64,000 nt of DNA from Alteripontixanthobacter sp. (lineage in GTDB: Bacteria > Pseudomonadota > Alphaproteobacteria > Sphingomonadales > Sphingomonadaceae). The translations under genes were made by a program, and so were the position numbers. Within the stretch, counting starts at the first letter, position 1, and each line of letters begins with the position of its first letter. The notes beneath the pieces were generated by a model. The model saw only the letters and a list, made by a program, of their open reading frames with translations. It was not told the origin of the DNA and did not search any database. This document shows positions 36,406-46,271 of the stretch, piece after piece. The DNA is taken from positions 186,001-250,000 of the forward strand of contig JBDVPM010000008.1 of the NCBI GenBank assembly GCA_039968605.1, given 5' to 3'.

Positions 36406-37364
36406 AGGCCCACGATCTGGGCATGGCCGCTTTCGAGCGCAAGGCCGGGATCGGTTTCGATCCGCACCTGCCGGCCCGTACGCCGGCTCAGTTCTGTCAG
36501 CCATTCCCCGCGCAATCTGGCCTTCAATGCCGGATGGCAGGTAATCAGCGTGGTCCCCGGCCCGTCGCATTGTTCCGCCCGGCGCAGCACGATGCGCGCC
36601 GCCGCGCCGACCCGTGCATGGTGGATCCGCTGGAGGATCGAGGGCCGCTCCAGCCGCGCGACGATCTGGACGAAGCCGAAACCGTTCATCGCGGTGCACT
36701 CGTGCGGCCAGCCTGGCAGAGCTTCGCCAAGCGCGTTGTCCACCGCTTTCCTGTCCGGCTTGGCCGGAAGGGTGGGGAAATCAACACCGATGGAACCGCC
36801 AATATCGAACCGCCGCAGCGCCGCGGCGAGGACGGGCACGGCAGCCAGCGCATTCGCCGGAGTGGCCGGACCGTCGATATCGACCAGCGTCATCGCGGGC
36901 GTATCGGCAAAGATCAGCGCGCCGCCGGGATAATCGACCTGTCCGCTCCAGGCCTGCGCAAACAGATCCTCCCAATCGGCCCCGGCGGGAAAGCGGTGGA
37001 CGATTTTGGCACCGAGCTGCTCTGCCAGGCGAGGCGCGCCGCGCAGCGAAGCATCGCTTGGCCGTGCCTGGGCGCGCTTCAATCGCCCCCGTTCGGCAAT
37101 TGCAGCCCGCGTGATTTCGAGGCGGATGGGGGCACCTTCATTCGCATCTTTCGGCAGGCGGTCCACCAGCGCCTCTTCGCCGCTGGGGAATGTGGCAGTA
37201 CCGCGCGCGCTGCCGCTGCTTCGGTGGGCGAGGGTTGCCTCGACTACTTGTCCGGCGGTCAGGCGGCCCGGCCAGTGCAGCCGCGCCTCTACGATCCCGT
37301 CATTATGCAGACGGATGGCGCGCTGCTCGCCGATTCCGTCCTCGACCAGCCATTCAGCCGACAT
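36402..37364 (-). CDS. Compact ribonuclease E/G family protein
   Basis: A 320-residue RNase E/G-family protein, much shorter than canonical RNase G (about 490 residues). An S1-like N-terminal segment (about 30-100) is followed by the catalytic-core residues in MTLVDIDGPA and RRFDIGGSIGVDFPTL (the Mg2+-binding Asp residues). The zinc-link CPxC and the C-terminal small dimerisation domain are absent. Such compact forms occur in sphingomonads next to yacG and maf, as here. It may process rRNA or tRNA, including the adjacent tRNA-Phe (inference). Overlaps with both neighbours indicate one operon. Confidence 0.85.
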   Translation of the reverse strand: MSAEWLVEDGIGEQRAIRLHNDGIVEARLHWPGRLTAGQVVEATLAHRSSGSARGTATFPSGEEALVDRLPKDANEGAPIRLEITRAAIAERGRLKRAQARPSDASLRGAPRLAEQLGAKIVHRFPAGADWEDLFAQAWSGQVDYPGGALIFADTPAMTLVDIDGPATPANALAAVPVLAAALRRFDIGGSIGVDFPTLPAKPDRKAVDNALGEALPGWPHECTAMNGFGFVQIVARLERPSILQRIHHARVGAAARIVLRRAEQCDGPGTTLITCHPALKARLRGEWLTELSRRTGRQVRIETDPGLALESGHAQIVGL

Positions 37365-37926
37365 CGAAGCCTGCCGCTTTCAGCACCAGCCTCGTTTCGT
37401 AAAGCGGCAGCCCGACCACGCCGGAATGCGATCCGCTGATGGACAGGATGAGCCCTTCCGCCGCGCCCTGTATGGCATAGCCGCCCGCCTTGCCTTCCCA
37501 CTCGCTGCCAGCGAGATAGGTGCGCAGTTCCTCGTCCGACAGACGCTTGAACTTGACGATGGTCTCGGACAGCTTTTCACGCAGGGTTCCGTCGGGCGCG
37601 CGCAGGGCGATGGCGGACAGCACCCGGTGACGGCGGCCGGATAGTAGCTCCAGGCAGCGCCTCGCCGTGGCCTCATCCTCCGCCTTGGGCAGTATGCGCC
37701 GCCCGGCAGCAACCACCGTATCACCCGCCAGCACGTGATCCGCCGCATCGATGGCGAGCGCTTTTTCGCGCGCCATGCGCACGGCATAATCGCGTGGAAG
37801 CTCGCCGCTTTGCGGTGTCTCATCGATATCGGCAGGCGCGATATGCGCAGGCTCGATCCCCAACCGCGCGAGCAATTCGCGGCGGCGCGGACTGGCGGAT
37901 GCTAGAGTAAGGCTGGGCGCGCTCAC
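37354..37926 (-). CDS. Maf family nucleoside triphosphate pyrophosphatase
   Basis: A 190-residue Maf-like protein with the N-terminal nucleotide-binding block LASASPRRRELLARLG, then VLAGDTVVA and EGKAGGYAIQG, all family hallmarks. Maf proteins hydrolyse dTTP/UTP or modified nucleotides to prevent their incorporation. Its 3' end overlaps the RNase E/G gene by 11 bases, in the common infA-maf-rng-yacG gene order. Confidence 0.94.
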   Translation of the reverse strand: MSAPSLTLASASPRRRELLARLGIEPAHIAPADIDETPQSGELPRDYAVRMAREKALAIDAADHVLAGDTVVAAGRRILPKAEDEATARRCLELLSGRRHRVLSAIALRAPDGTLREKLSETIVKFKRLSDEELRTYLAGSEWEGKAGGYAIQGAAEGLILSISGSHSGVVGLPLYETRLVLKAAGFDVG

Positions 37927-37932
37927 GCCATA

Positions 37933-38190
37933 TTATGCGGGGCCCGGACCCTGTCCCGGTCCGCCGCGCCCCGGCATGAAGCGATAGGTGATGCGCGCCT
38001 TGGTGAGATCGTAAGGCGTCAATTCGCACAGGACCTCATCACCCGTCAGCACGCGAATACGGTTCTTGCGCATCTTGCCGGCAGTGTGGCCGAGCACTTC
38101 GTGACCGTTTTCAAGCTCAACCCGGAACATCGCATTGGGCAGCAGCTCAACCACGCGCCCGCGCATTTCGAGGAGTTCTTCTTTGGCCAT
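37933..38190 (-). CDS. infA: Translation initiation factor IF-1
   Basis: An 85-residue protein starting at [20 protein letters not shown]. The OB-fold ([30 protein letters not shown]) is complete. It is 13 residues longer than the 72-residue E. coli protein because of a Gly/Pro-rich tail ([14 protein letters not shown]). It is the first gene of the infA-maf-rng-yacG operon. IF-1 occupies the ribosomal A site during initiation. Confidence 0.97.
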   Translation of the reverse strand: MAKEELLEMRGRVVELLPNAMFRVELENGHEVLGHTAGKMRKNRIRVLTGDEVLCELTPYDLTKARITYRFMPGRGGPGQGPGPA

Positions 38191-38340
38191 GTACTCGCAG
38201 TTCCGTTTCAATGAAGGTTGGCGCGCCCATAGCGGCGGGGGGTACAAAAGGAAAGCCCGCCGGGGTGTGCGGCGCTATATATGGTGTTTGCGACAAAGCA
38301 TTACAATCATGGCCTTTGCCGGCTCGGAGCGGCATCCTAA

Positions 38341-40800
38341 ATGAAGGCCATGCGTTGCTCCCCCCACATCGCCGCCCGATCGATCCTGATTCTCGGCACC
38401 ATCACCCTTGGCCCACCCACGATGCTGTCCGCCCAGGAGGCTCCCGACGAGAGCGTCGACATCGCGAATGACGATACTATCGTCGTGCGCGGAGAGCGGC
38501 TGCGCGGGCAGCTATTGGTGGAACAGCCACCGATTGCCGAGCTGGACGAGGCGGATATCGAAGCGCTGGGCGCAGGTTCGATCGAGGAAGTGCTGGAGGC
38601 GATCGCCCCGCAAACCGGGTCTGCGCGCGGCAGAAATTCGGGCGGCCGCCCGATCTTCCTGGTCAACGGGATCCGTGTTGCCAGCTTCCGCGAATTCCGG
38701 TCCTACCCTCCCGAAGCCATCGCCAAGGTCGAGGTATTCGCCGAAGAAGTCGCCCAGCGTTTCGGCTTTTCGCCAGACCGCCGCGTAGTCAATTTTATCC
38801 TCAAGAACGATTATTCCAGCCGCGAGGTCGAGGCGGAATATGAACAGCCAGCCAGCGGCGGATATGCCCGGCACGAACAGGAATTCACGCTGCTCAAGAT
38901 CACCGATGGTGGGCGCATCAATGTCAATCTGGAGGCCGAAAACCGCTCGATACTGACAGAAAGCGAGCGCGGGCTCGAATTGGCGGCGGGCAGCGAAAGC
39001 AGCGTTATCGGCGATCCGCTGCAAACCGATTTTCGCAGCCTGGTATCCGAATTCTCGCAATATCAGGGCGAGCTGAATTATGTGAAAGCCTTCATCGATA
39101 GCGGCGCATCGCTCAGCACGAACCTGACGGCCAGCTTCGCGGAAACGCGCAGCCTGTCCGGGTTGGACAGTGTGGTCCTGACCGGCCCCGATGATGTGTC
39201 GGCGCTGCGGACATTCAATGCCGCCGATCCGCTGGAAACGCGCAATCGCACCGACACCTACTCTACCGCCGCGACCTATCAGAAGCCGCTATGGGGCTTC
39301 CAGTTCACTGCAACGGCGGATGCCAGCTACACCGATAGCCGCAGCGAGATCGACCGGCTGGCGGATACAAGCTCGCTGGTGGATGCAGCCCGGGAAGGCT
39401 CGCTGGGAATAGAGGATCCGCTGCCGCTATTGCCCGATGCCGGTTTCGACGTGGCGCAAAGCGATGTCTATGCGGCCAGCACGCTGGCAACCCTGCGCGG
39501 GGCGATAGCGGACCTGCCTGCGGGCGAACTGATAACGACTTTTCGCGTAGGGTACGATTGGGACCGGATTGAGAGCGAGGATACGCGCAGCGCCGTGGCG
39601 ACACAGCTGACGCGCGGCGATGTCTCGGGTGCAGTGAATGTCGTGCTGCCGATTGCCAGCACGCGGCGCGGCGTGTGGGATGCGATCGGTTCGGTCAGTC
39701 TGAATGGACAATTCGGCATCAATAACCTTTCCGATTTCGGTACGCTGACCGAATGGAGCACGGGGTTGAACTGGCAGCCCTTCGATAATCTGTCTCTTCA
39801 AGCGACCTATATTGCGCGCGAAGCAGCCCCCGGACTGAGCCAGCTGGGCGCGCCGGCAACGATCACGCTGAATGTGCCGACCTTCGATTTTGCGACCGGC
39901 GATACCGTGCTCGCTACTATCATATCCGGCGGCAACCCGGATTTGCTCGCCGAAACGCAGAACGACTGGAAATTCTCCGCGAACTGGGAATTGCCGTTCA
40001 TCGAGAACACCACGGTTACCGCCGATTATGCGATCAATCGCAGCGAAGATGTGACGGCGGATTTCCCGATCCTGACAGAAGCGATCGAGGCGGCTTTCCC
40101 GGACCGTGTGGAACGGGCCGCCGACGGCACTCTGCTGTCCATCGATCGCAAGCCGATCACCTATTTCGAAACCAAGTCGGAGCGTGTGTCGCTCGGCCTG
40201 TTGACGCGCGGATCCTTCGGGCAAGCCGACGAGCCCGAAGCTGGCGAAGGCGGCGGAGCGCGGGGCCAAGGCGGCCGCGGTGGCGGTGGCGGTGTGCGCA
40301 TGCCGGGGCGCGGCGGCGATGGACGCGGGCGCTATTTCCTCAGCTTCAACCATACTGTCGAACTTCAAAACGAGATATCGGTCGCCCCCGATGGCCCGTT
40401 GATCGACCAGTTGAATGGCGGCGCGCTGTCTTCCAGCGGAATTGTCGAACACAGCTCAAGCCTGCAAGGGGGCCTGTTTCGCGGTGGCTGGGGTGTCCGC
40501 CTTTCCGGCACCTATACCGGCGAAACCTTCATCGAGGGCAGCGATGCGCTCGGCAGCAGCGATCTGTTCTTCGGCGATTTCGCGACGTTCGACTTGCGCG
40601 TATTTGCCGATCTTGGCCGTGTTCTGGGTGAGGATGAGGGGCCGCTGAAAGGATTCCGGGTTTCACTGCGCGCCGATAATATTTTCGATGCACGGCGGCG
40701 CGTAGTCGATGCCGATGGCGATGTGCCGCTCCAGTTCGAGCCGCTGCGGATCGATCCGACCGGCCGTTACCTCGGCATCGATCTGCGCAAGGTGTTCTAG
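38341..40800 (+). CDS. TonB-dependent receptor with Gly/Arg-rich insertion
   Basis: An 819-residue outer-membrane receptor with a signal peptide (about residues 1-31). The plug domain (about 48-165) contains FLVNGIRVASFREFRSYPPE and IAKVEVFAEEVAQRFGFSPD, and a TonB-box-like DTIVVRG stretch lies at about 44-50. A 22-strand-type barrel follows, ending in the usual terminal Phe (LGIDLRKVF). Around residues 630-660 it has an unusual Gly/Arg-rich stretch in what is likely a loop. The ligand cannot be predicted and no transporter or regulator is adjacent. It is divergent from infA. Confidence 0.92.
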   Translation: MKAMRCSPHIAARSILILGTITLGPPTMLSAQEAPDESVDIANDDTIVVRGERLRGQLLVEQPPIAELDEADIEALGAGSIEEVLEAIAPQTGSARGRNSGGRPIFLVNGIRVASFREFRSYPPEAIAKVEVFAEEVAQRFGFSPDRRVVNFILKNDYSSREVEAEYEQPASGGYARHEQEFTLLKITDGGRINVNLEAENRSILTESERGLELAAGSESSVIGDPLQTDFRSLVSEFSQYQGELNYVKAFIDSGASLSTNLTASFAETRSLSGLDSVVLTGPDDVSALRTFNAADPLETRNRTDTYSTAATYQKPLWGFQFTATADASYTDSRSEIDRLADTSSLVDAAREGSLGIEDPLPLLPDAGFDVAQSDVYAASTLATLRGAIADLPAGELITTFRVGYDWDRIESEDTRSAVATQLTRGDVSGAVNVVLPIASTRRGVWDAIGSVSLNGQFGINNLSDFGTLTEWSTGLNWQPFDNLSLQATYIAREAAPGLSQLGAPATITLNVPTFDFATGDTVLATIISGGNPDLLAETQNDWKFSANWELPFIENTTVTADYAINRSEDVTADFPILTEAIEAAFPDRVERAADGTLLSIDRKPITYFETKSERVSLGLLTRGSFGQADEPEAGEGGGARGQGGRGGGGGVRMPGRGGDGRGRYFLSFNHTVELQNEISVAPDGPLIDQLNGGALSSSGIVEHSSSLQGGLFRGGWGVRLSGTYTGETFIEGSDALGSSDLFFGDFATFDLRVFADLGRVLGEDEGPLKGFRVSLRADNIFDARRRVVDADGDVPLQFEPLRIDPTGRYLGIDLRKVF

Positions 40801-40808
40801 GTCCAGGC

Positions 40809-41609
40809 TCAGCCCCTGCTCGCGCTCTCGATCGGTTCGCCCGTGGTTGGATAGCCATGATCCTCGCCGAAGCTGATATGTTTCACCCCGTCGATATCGA
40901 CCAGGAACGGCGTGATTATCTTGACCGGGTGAGCCTGCGCATCCTGCTGCGCCGCAGCGAAACTTTCGAACTGGGCCAGCCGTTCCAGATTGCGCCGGGT
41001 AGGAAAGATTATATCGATCTCGCCCCGTTCGGCGGCGGCCAGCGCGCCTTCCGCGCTCGTCCAGAACAGCCGCGTATTCTCTGTCGCATCGACCGAGATA
41101 TCCACCACACCGGTACCGATATCGTAGAGGTAGAACCTGGTATCGAACACCCGCGACAGGCGCTCGTTCTTGGGAAACCAGCGAGCGAAGGGAACCACAT
41201 CGTCCAGCCGCAAATCCCAGCCGAATTTCTCCAGCACCGGGGCGAAATCCTCATGCTCGAGCAGCATCGCCCGCGCTTCGGCGGCCTGCGATCCGGTGAC
41301 GCGGCCTTCGATCCCGATGGCGAGCCCGGTTTCCTCCAGCGTTTCGCGAAGGGCCGCGATCCGGTGCGCCGCCTCGTCATCGTCGGCCAGTCCGTGATCG
41401 AGCGCAGCCGCCAGCGCATGGTCCGCCGCATCGACTCGCCCGCCGGGAAATACCGCCGCGCCGCCCGCAAACGCCATATTGCGCGAGCGGATCACCATCA
41501 GGATTTCCGGCGGTCCGCCGGCGGCGGCCTTACGGAAGATTACTATGGTGGCTGCGGGGATTCCCTCAACCTGTGCGGCTTTATCCATGTCTTGCATCGC
41601 GGCCGACAT
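40809..41609 (-). CDS. NUDIX hydrolase (NUDT19-like, with insertion in the box)
   Basis: A 266-residue protein. The Nudix residues are split: FPGGRVDAADHALAAA, an insertion, then RETLEETGL, as in the NUDT19-like group of acyl-CoA diphosphatases. The first MSAAMQD start was used; in-frame Met residues at 41597 and 41588 are alternatives. It converges on the TonB receptor gene. The region before it (41610-41905) contains a candidate small RNA on the opposite strand. Confidence 0.86.
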   Translation of the reverse strand: MSAAMQDMDKAAQVEGIPAATIVIFRKAAAGGPPEILMVIRSRNMAFAGGAAVFPGGRVDAADHALAAALDHGLADDDEAAHRIAALRETLEETGLAIGIEGRVTGSQAAEARAMLLEHEDFAPVLEKFGWDLRLDDVVPFARWFPKNERLSRVFDTRFYLYDIGTGVVDISVDATENTRLFWTSAEGALAAAERGEIDIIFPTRRNLERLAQFESFAAAQQDAQAHPVKIITPFLVDIDGVKHISFGEDHGYPTTGEPIESASRG

Positions 41610-41699
41610 TGAGGGCTTCGGTGTGTTTTGCCAAGCGGCGATACAGAAAACGGCGACCTGTCGGAAAACGTTACAGCCGGCGGATAAGTTAAATTGCGT

Positions 41700-41880
41700 T
41701 TACCACTGTATCTCGCTGCATATGCCGGTTTTGGTCGAACTGGCACGGGCGGTGCAAAGCTTTGGGTACCCGAATGGTCTTCGACTAAAGAGGTGGCGCC
41801 TTCCTGGTTCTTCGGCACCGCCTCCCCGAAAAGATAACCCCGCCGAGGTTCTGGCCTCGGCGGGGTTTTCTTTTGTTTTC
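41700..41880 (+). ncRNA. Candidate small RNA with two stem-loops, upstream of NUDIX gene
   Basis: No plausible gene is found in 41610-41905, yet the plus strand ends in a textbook terminator. Before it is a second hairpin: GAGGTGGCGCC (41790-41800) pairs with GGCACCGCCTC (41814-41824), with one mismatch, leaving the loop TTCCTGGTTCTTC. The spacer contains CCTCCCC (41821-41827), which could pair with ribosome-binding sites. The 5' end is uncertain. An alternative is that the hairpins serve only to terminate grxD on the minus strand. Confidence 0.45.
41836..41879 (+). terminator. Strong Rho-independent terminator (also able to act on grxD)
   Basis: A perfect 13-bp stem (AACCCCGCCGAGG at 41836-41848 with CCTCGGCGGGGTT at 41855-41867) around a six-base loop is followed on the plus strand by TTCTTTTGTTTTC. 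On the minus strand the tail is only ATCTTTTC, so the plus-strand orientation is the better terminator. It can also end the grxD transcript on the minus strand. Confidence 0.85.
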
Positions 41881-41905
41881 GAAATTTCGAAGAGTGGCGG
41901 AGTGC

Positions 41906-42235
41906 CTATTCGGCCTTCGCCACGGCCTTTTCGTCCATCATGGTCTGAAGCTCGCCGGCTTCGAACATTTCCATCATGATATCGCTGCCGCCGACGAATT
42001 CGCCCTTCACGTAAAGCTGCGGGATGGTCGGCCATTCGGAATAGCTCTTGATACCCTGGCGGATTTCCATGTCCTGCAACACGTCCACGCTCTCATAAGC
42101 GACGCCGCAATGATCCAGGATCGCCACGGCGCGGCTGGAAAAACCGCATTGCGGGAACAGGGGCGTGCCCTTCATGAACAGGACGACGTCATTATCGCCG
42201 ACGACTTTTTCGATGCGGGTGTTTGCTTCGGACAT
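41906..42235 (-). CDS. grxD: Monothiol glutaredoxin Grx4 type (CGFS)
   Basis: A 109-residue glutaredoxin. The active-site motif CGFS follows KGTPLFPQ, and the WPTIPQLYVKGEFVGGSDI segment binds glutathione. CGFS glutaredoxins carry [2Fe-2S] clusters and deliver them, usually with BolA partners. A bolA gene lies 24 bp upstream on the same strand, which supports this. Confidence 0.96.
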   Translation of the reverse strand: MSEANTRIEKVVGDNDVVLFMKGTPLFPQCGFSSRAVAILDHCGVAYESVDVLQDMEIRQGIKSYSEWPTIPQLYVKGEFVGGSDIMMEMFEAGELQTMMDEKAVAKAE

Positions 42236-42259
42236 ATCTGAGCTTCCGGTAAAGTGTTA

Positions 42260-42502
42260 TCAGCTATTCGAGGTGGGCGCGGCGGTGCTCAGTTGCAAGG
42301 CATGGAGCACGCCGCCCATCTTTCCGCCCAGCGCCTCATAGACCATTTTATGTTGTTGCACGCGGCTTTTACCCGAAAATTGCGGGGAGGTGACGTGCGC
42401 TTTCCAATGATCATTATCGTCCACCAGCGCGGTGAGCTCCACCGTCGCATCGGGCAGGGCGGCAGTGATCATGCCCTCTAATTCAGCAGCCGACATCGGC
42501 AT
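42260..42502 (-). CDS. BolA family protein
   Basis: An 80-residue BolA-type protein. The start is the first ATG at 42502, with AGGAG six bases upstream. The family core includes HWKAHVTSPQFSGKSRVQQHKMVYEALG, in which the SRVQQHKMVY stretch is diagnostic. BolA proteins form [2Fe-2S]-bridged complexes with CGFS glutaredoxins. The adjacent grxD fits this. Confidence 0.94.
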   Translation of the reverse strand: MPMSAAELEGMITAALPDATVELTALVDDNDHWKAHVTSPQFSGKSRVQQHKMVYEALGGKMGGVLHALQLSTAAPTSNS

Positions 42503-42521
42503 ATGATTACTCCTGAAGAGA

Positions 42522-42845
42522 TCAGTTTTCGCTCATCAACTGGCGGCGTGCCTCGACCGATTTTTCTTCCAGCGCGGCGCGGACTCCGGCTTCGTCGATA
42601 TCGACCCCTGCAGCGGTCAGATCGCCGAGGACTTTGCGAATGACATCCTCGTCGCCGGCCTCTTCGAAATCGGCCTGGACCACCGCCTTGGCGTAGCTGT
42701 CGGTTTCCTCCGCCGTCAGGTCCATCTTCTGGGCCGCCCAATGGCCGAGCAGCTTATTACGGCGCGCGGCGACCTTGAAGGCGGTTTCCTCGTCCAGCGC
42801 ATATTTGGCTTCTTCTGCGCGTTCGCGGTCTTTGAAATTGGTCAT
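42522..42845 (-). CDS. DUF1476 family, F1-ATPase inhibitor zeta-type protein
   Basis: A 107-residue, four-helix, charged protein starting at MTNFKDRERAEEAKYALDEE, the family signature. The Paracoccus denitrificans homologue is the zeta subunit, which blocks ATP hydrolysis by F1-ATPase. The start was taken at 42845 and not further upstream, matching the family N-terminus. It lies 19 bp upstream of bolA. Confidence 0.9.
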   Translation of the reverse strand: MTNFKDRERAEEAKYALDEETAFKVAARRNKLLGHWAAQKMDLTAEETDSYAKAVVQADFEEAGDEDVIRKVLGDLTAAGVDIDEAGVRAALEEKSVEARRQLMSEN

Positions 42846-42921
42846 GGCGTCCCTCGCTATGCTGATTTGCGGCAGATACAGGCGGGGCGGCATTGCCGCA
42901 ACGACTCAATCATCCGCAGCA

Positions 42922-43913
42922 TCACATGGTGACGACGAGTTTGCCCACCGCTTCGCGATTTTCCAGCTTGGCTATCGCCTCTCCGCCGCGCTCCAGCGGG
43001 AAGGTTTCGGAAATCAGCGGATCGATCGTGCCCGCCTTGAGCATGTCGAACAGCTCTTCGGCCTGGGCGCGGAACTTGTCGGGGAAGCGCATGGTGAACG
43101 CGCCCCAGAACACTCCGCAAATATCGCAGCTTTTCAGCAGCGTCAGGTTGAGCGGCATCTTGGCGATTCCGGCGGGGAAGCCGACCACGAGGAACTTGCC
43201 CTCCCACGCGATAGACCGCAGCGCGGGTTCGGAATAATCGCCGCCGACGATGTCATAGACAATATTGGCGCCTTCCGGACCGCAGGCATCCTTGAACTGC
43301 TTGGCGAGGGCCTTGGACGTATCCTTGTCGAACGGGGCGCGGGGGTAGATCACCACCTCGTCCGCACCGGCCTTGCGCGCTATCTCGGCCTTTTCTTCGG
43401 ACGAGACCGCCGCGATCACTCGTGCGCCGAATGCCTTGCCCAGTTCCACAGCCGACAGGCCGACTCCGCCCGCCGCACCCAGGATGAGCAAGGTATCGCC
43501 TTGCTTGATATTGCCGCGATCCTTCAGCCCGTGGATTGTGGTGCCGTATGTCATCATCAGCGATGCGGCTTTTTCGAAGGAAACCCCCTCGGGCACATGG
43601 AACAGCCTGCCCTGCTGGACCACCACCTGCTCCGCCAGTCCGCCATTGCCTATGCCGCCGAATACCCTGTCGCCTACCGCGTAGCCTTCCACACCTTCAC
43701 CGATGGCGGAAACGGTCCCGGCAATCTCGCCGCCCGGGGCATAGGGCCGCTCCGGCTTGAACTGGTAGAGGTCGCGGATCATCAGCGTATCGGGATAGTT
43801 GATCGCGCACGCTTTCACATCGACCAGCACTTCGCCTTTGCCGGGTGTGGGTGTTTCAACCTCGTCCAGCGTAAGCGTTTCGGGGCCGCCAGTGGCATGG
43901 GTGCGCAGGGCTT

Positions 43914-43917
<4 letters not shown>
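42922..43917 (-). CDS. NADPH:quinone oxidoreductase family protein (MDR superfamily)
   Basis: A 331-residue zinc-free medium-chain reductase. The N-terminal catalytic part has [16 protein letters not shown] and [12 protein letters not shown], and the NADP-binding loop is [19 protein letters not shown]. Members reduce quinones or enoyl compounds using NADPH. The ATG at 43917 overlaps the leuD stop (ATGA), so it is the last gene of the leu operon. Confidence 0.92.
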
Positions 43918-44530
<613 letters not shown>

Positions 44531-44531
<1 letters not shown>

Positions 44532-44695
44532 CAATCGGTTTCCGGCGGCTCGCCCGTGGGCGTATGCGGGGCCTTGGAAGTGCGCGGGGGCTCACCCTTG
44601 TCCTTGCGCCGATTGGCGTAAAGCAGCGCGGCGGCAATTGCCGCGGAACCGATGGCGCCAGCGATGGCGGCCGTGCCTTTGAAGTTCTTGGTCAT
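44531..44695 (-). CDS. Small single-pass membrane protein between leuC and leuD
   Basis: A 54-residue protein ([20 protein letters not shown]...) with one hydrophobic helix (about residues 8-26) and a basic, Pro/Thr-rich tail ([19 protein letters not shown]). Its TGA overlaps the leuD ATG, so it is translationally coupled, which favours a real gene. I do not recognise a family. It separates leuC from leuD, which are usually adjacent. Confidence 0.65.
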
Positions 44696-44738
44696 GCTTC
44701 AATCAATGGGGTGCGTGGGCGGGGAGGGCAAGCACATT

Positions 44739-46169
44739 TCAATCCAATTCTCGCACATCGGTCAGCCGTCCGGTCACCGCGGCGGCGGCGGCCATTGCGG
44801 GGCTCATCAGATGGGTCCGCGCGCCGGGGCCCTGGCGGCCAACGAAGTTGCGGTTGCTGGTGCTGGCACATCGTTCGCCCGGCGGAACCTTGTCGGGGTT
44901 CATGCCGAGGCAGGCGGAACAGCCAGGCTCGCGCCATTCCAGCCCGGCATCGGTGAATATCCGGTCCAGCCCTTCTTCTTCGGCCTGACGCTTCACCAGG
45001 CCAGACCCAGGCACCACGATGGCCCATTTCACATTCGCCGCCTTGGTGCGCCCTTTCAATATCTGCGCGGCGGCACGCAGATCTTCGATGCGGCTGTTGG
45101 TGCAGCTGCCGATGAAGATATTTTCCACCGGTACATCGCGCATTGCTGTCCCGGGGACGAGGCCCATGTAGTCCAGGCTCTTGCGCGCGGCCTGCTGCTT
45201 GGCGGGATCGGCGAAGCTGTCCGGATCGGGCACATGTCCGCCGATGGGCACGACATCTTCGGGGCTGGTGCCCCAGGTGACGGTCGGCTCGACCTGGCCG
45301 GCATCGATCCGCACGGTCGCATCGAACTCGGCACCCTGATCGGTGGCGAGAGATTTCCACCATGCAACCGCGTCATCCCACGCCTTGCCCCGGGGTGCGT
45401 AGGGGCGGCCCTTCAAATAGCGGAACACCGTTTCGTCGGGAGAGATCAGCCCGGCTCTTGCGCCGGCCTCGATGCTCATATTGCAGACGGTGAGCCTGCT
45501 CTCGACGCTCATCTCCTCGAACACGCGGCCACGATATTCGATCACGTAACCCGTGCCACCCGCCGTGCCGAGCACGCCGATTATGTGCAGGATCAGATCT
45601 TTCGAAGTGATGCCTGGGCCAAGCAAACCGGTCACTTCCACCGCCATGCTTTTCGATCGTTTCAGCAGCAGCGTCTGCGTGGCCAACACATGCTCGACCT
45701 CGCTCGTGCCGATGCCGAATGCCAGCGCGCCGATCCCGCCATGCGCCGCAGTGTGCGAATCGCCGCAGACGATGGTCGATCCGGGCAGCGAAAAGCCCTG
45801 TTCCGGCCCAACCACGTGAACGATGCCCTGTTCGGCCGCGCTGGCATCGATGTAGCGGATGCCGAAAGCGGGCGCATTATCTTCCAGCGCGGCGAGCTGG
45901 GCAGCGCTTTGCGGGTCGGCAATGGGAATACGGTTGCCGGCAGCGTCGAGCCGCGCTGTGGTCGGCACGTTGTGATCGGGCACCGCTAGCGTCAGATCGG
46001 GGCGGCGCACGGTGCGCCCGGCCAGTCGCAGCGCCTCGAACGCCTGCGGACTGGTAACTTCGTGGACCAGATGCCGGTCGATGAAAATCAGCGCGGTGCC
46101 ATCATCGCGCTGCTCCACCACATGGGCGTCCCAGATCTTCTCGTAAAGCGTGCGCGGTTTGCTTGCCAT
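44739..46169 (-). CDS. leuC: 3-isopropylmalate dehydratase large subunit
   Basis: A 476-residue aconitase-family protein. Start at [18 protein letters not shown]. The [4Fe-4S] cluster ligands are in [13 protein letters not shown] and [13 protein letters not shown], and substrate-binding blocks such as [20 protein letters not shown] are intact. It isomerises 2- to 3-isopropylmalate together with LeuD. Confidence 0.97.
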   Translation of the reverse strand: MASKPRTLYEKIWDAHVVEQRDDGTALIFIDRHLVHEVTSPQAFEALRLAGRTVRRPDLTLAVPDHNVPTTARLDAAGNRIPIADPQSAAQLAALEDNAPAFGIRYIDASAAEQGIVHVVGPEQGFSLPGSTIVCGDSHTAAHGGIGALAFGIGTSEVEHVLATQTLLLKRSKSMAVEVTGLLGPGITSKDLILHIIGVLGTAGGTGYVIEYRGRVFEEMSVESRLTVCNMSIEAGARAGLISPDETVFRYLKGRPYAPRGKAWDDAVAWWKSLATDQGAEFDATVRIDAGQVEPTVTWGTSPEDVVPIGGHVPDPDSFADPAKQQAARKSLDYMGLVPGTAMRDVPVENIFIGSCTNSRIEDLRAAAQILKGRTKAANVKWAIVVPGSGLVKRQAEEEGLDRIFTDAGLEWREPGCSACLGMNPDKVPPGERCASTSNRNFVGRQGPGARTHLMSPAMAAAAAVTGRLTDVRELD

Positions 46170-46271
46170 AAGCGCCGGATTAGCGGCCATTGCGCCACAC
46201 TGGCAACATTAGTTGCCCCTATCATTGTGCTAGTCATGGAAAGGCAACCTTTCAGCACCTAACTAACAGGC

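Noticed and set aside
36406-36699. Longer N-terminus for yacG (to 36699)
   Set aside because: The upstream residues overlap the RNase E/G gene and are unrelated to YacG; the ATG at 36405 with ATGA overlap gives the family N-terminus.
44652-45989. A 445-codon open frame on the plus strand antisense to leuC
   Set aside because: LeuC on the minus strand is complete with its iron-sulfur ligands; the antisense frame has no domain.
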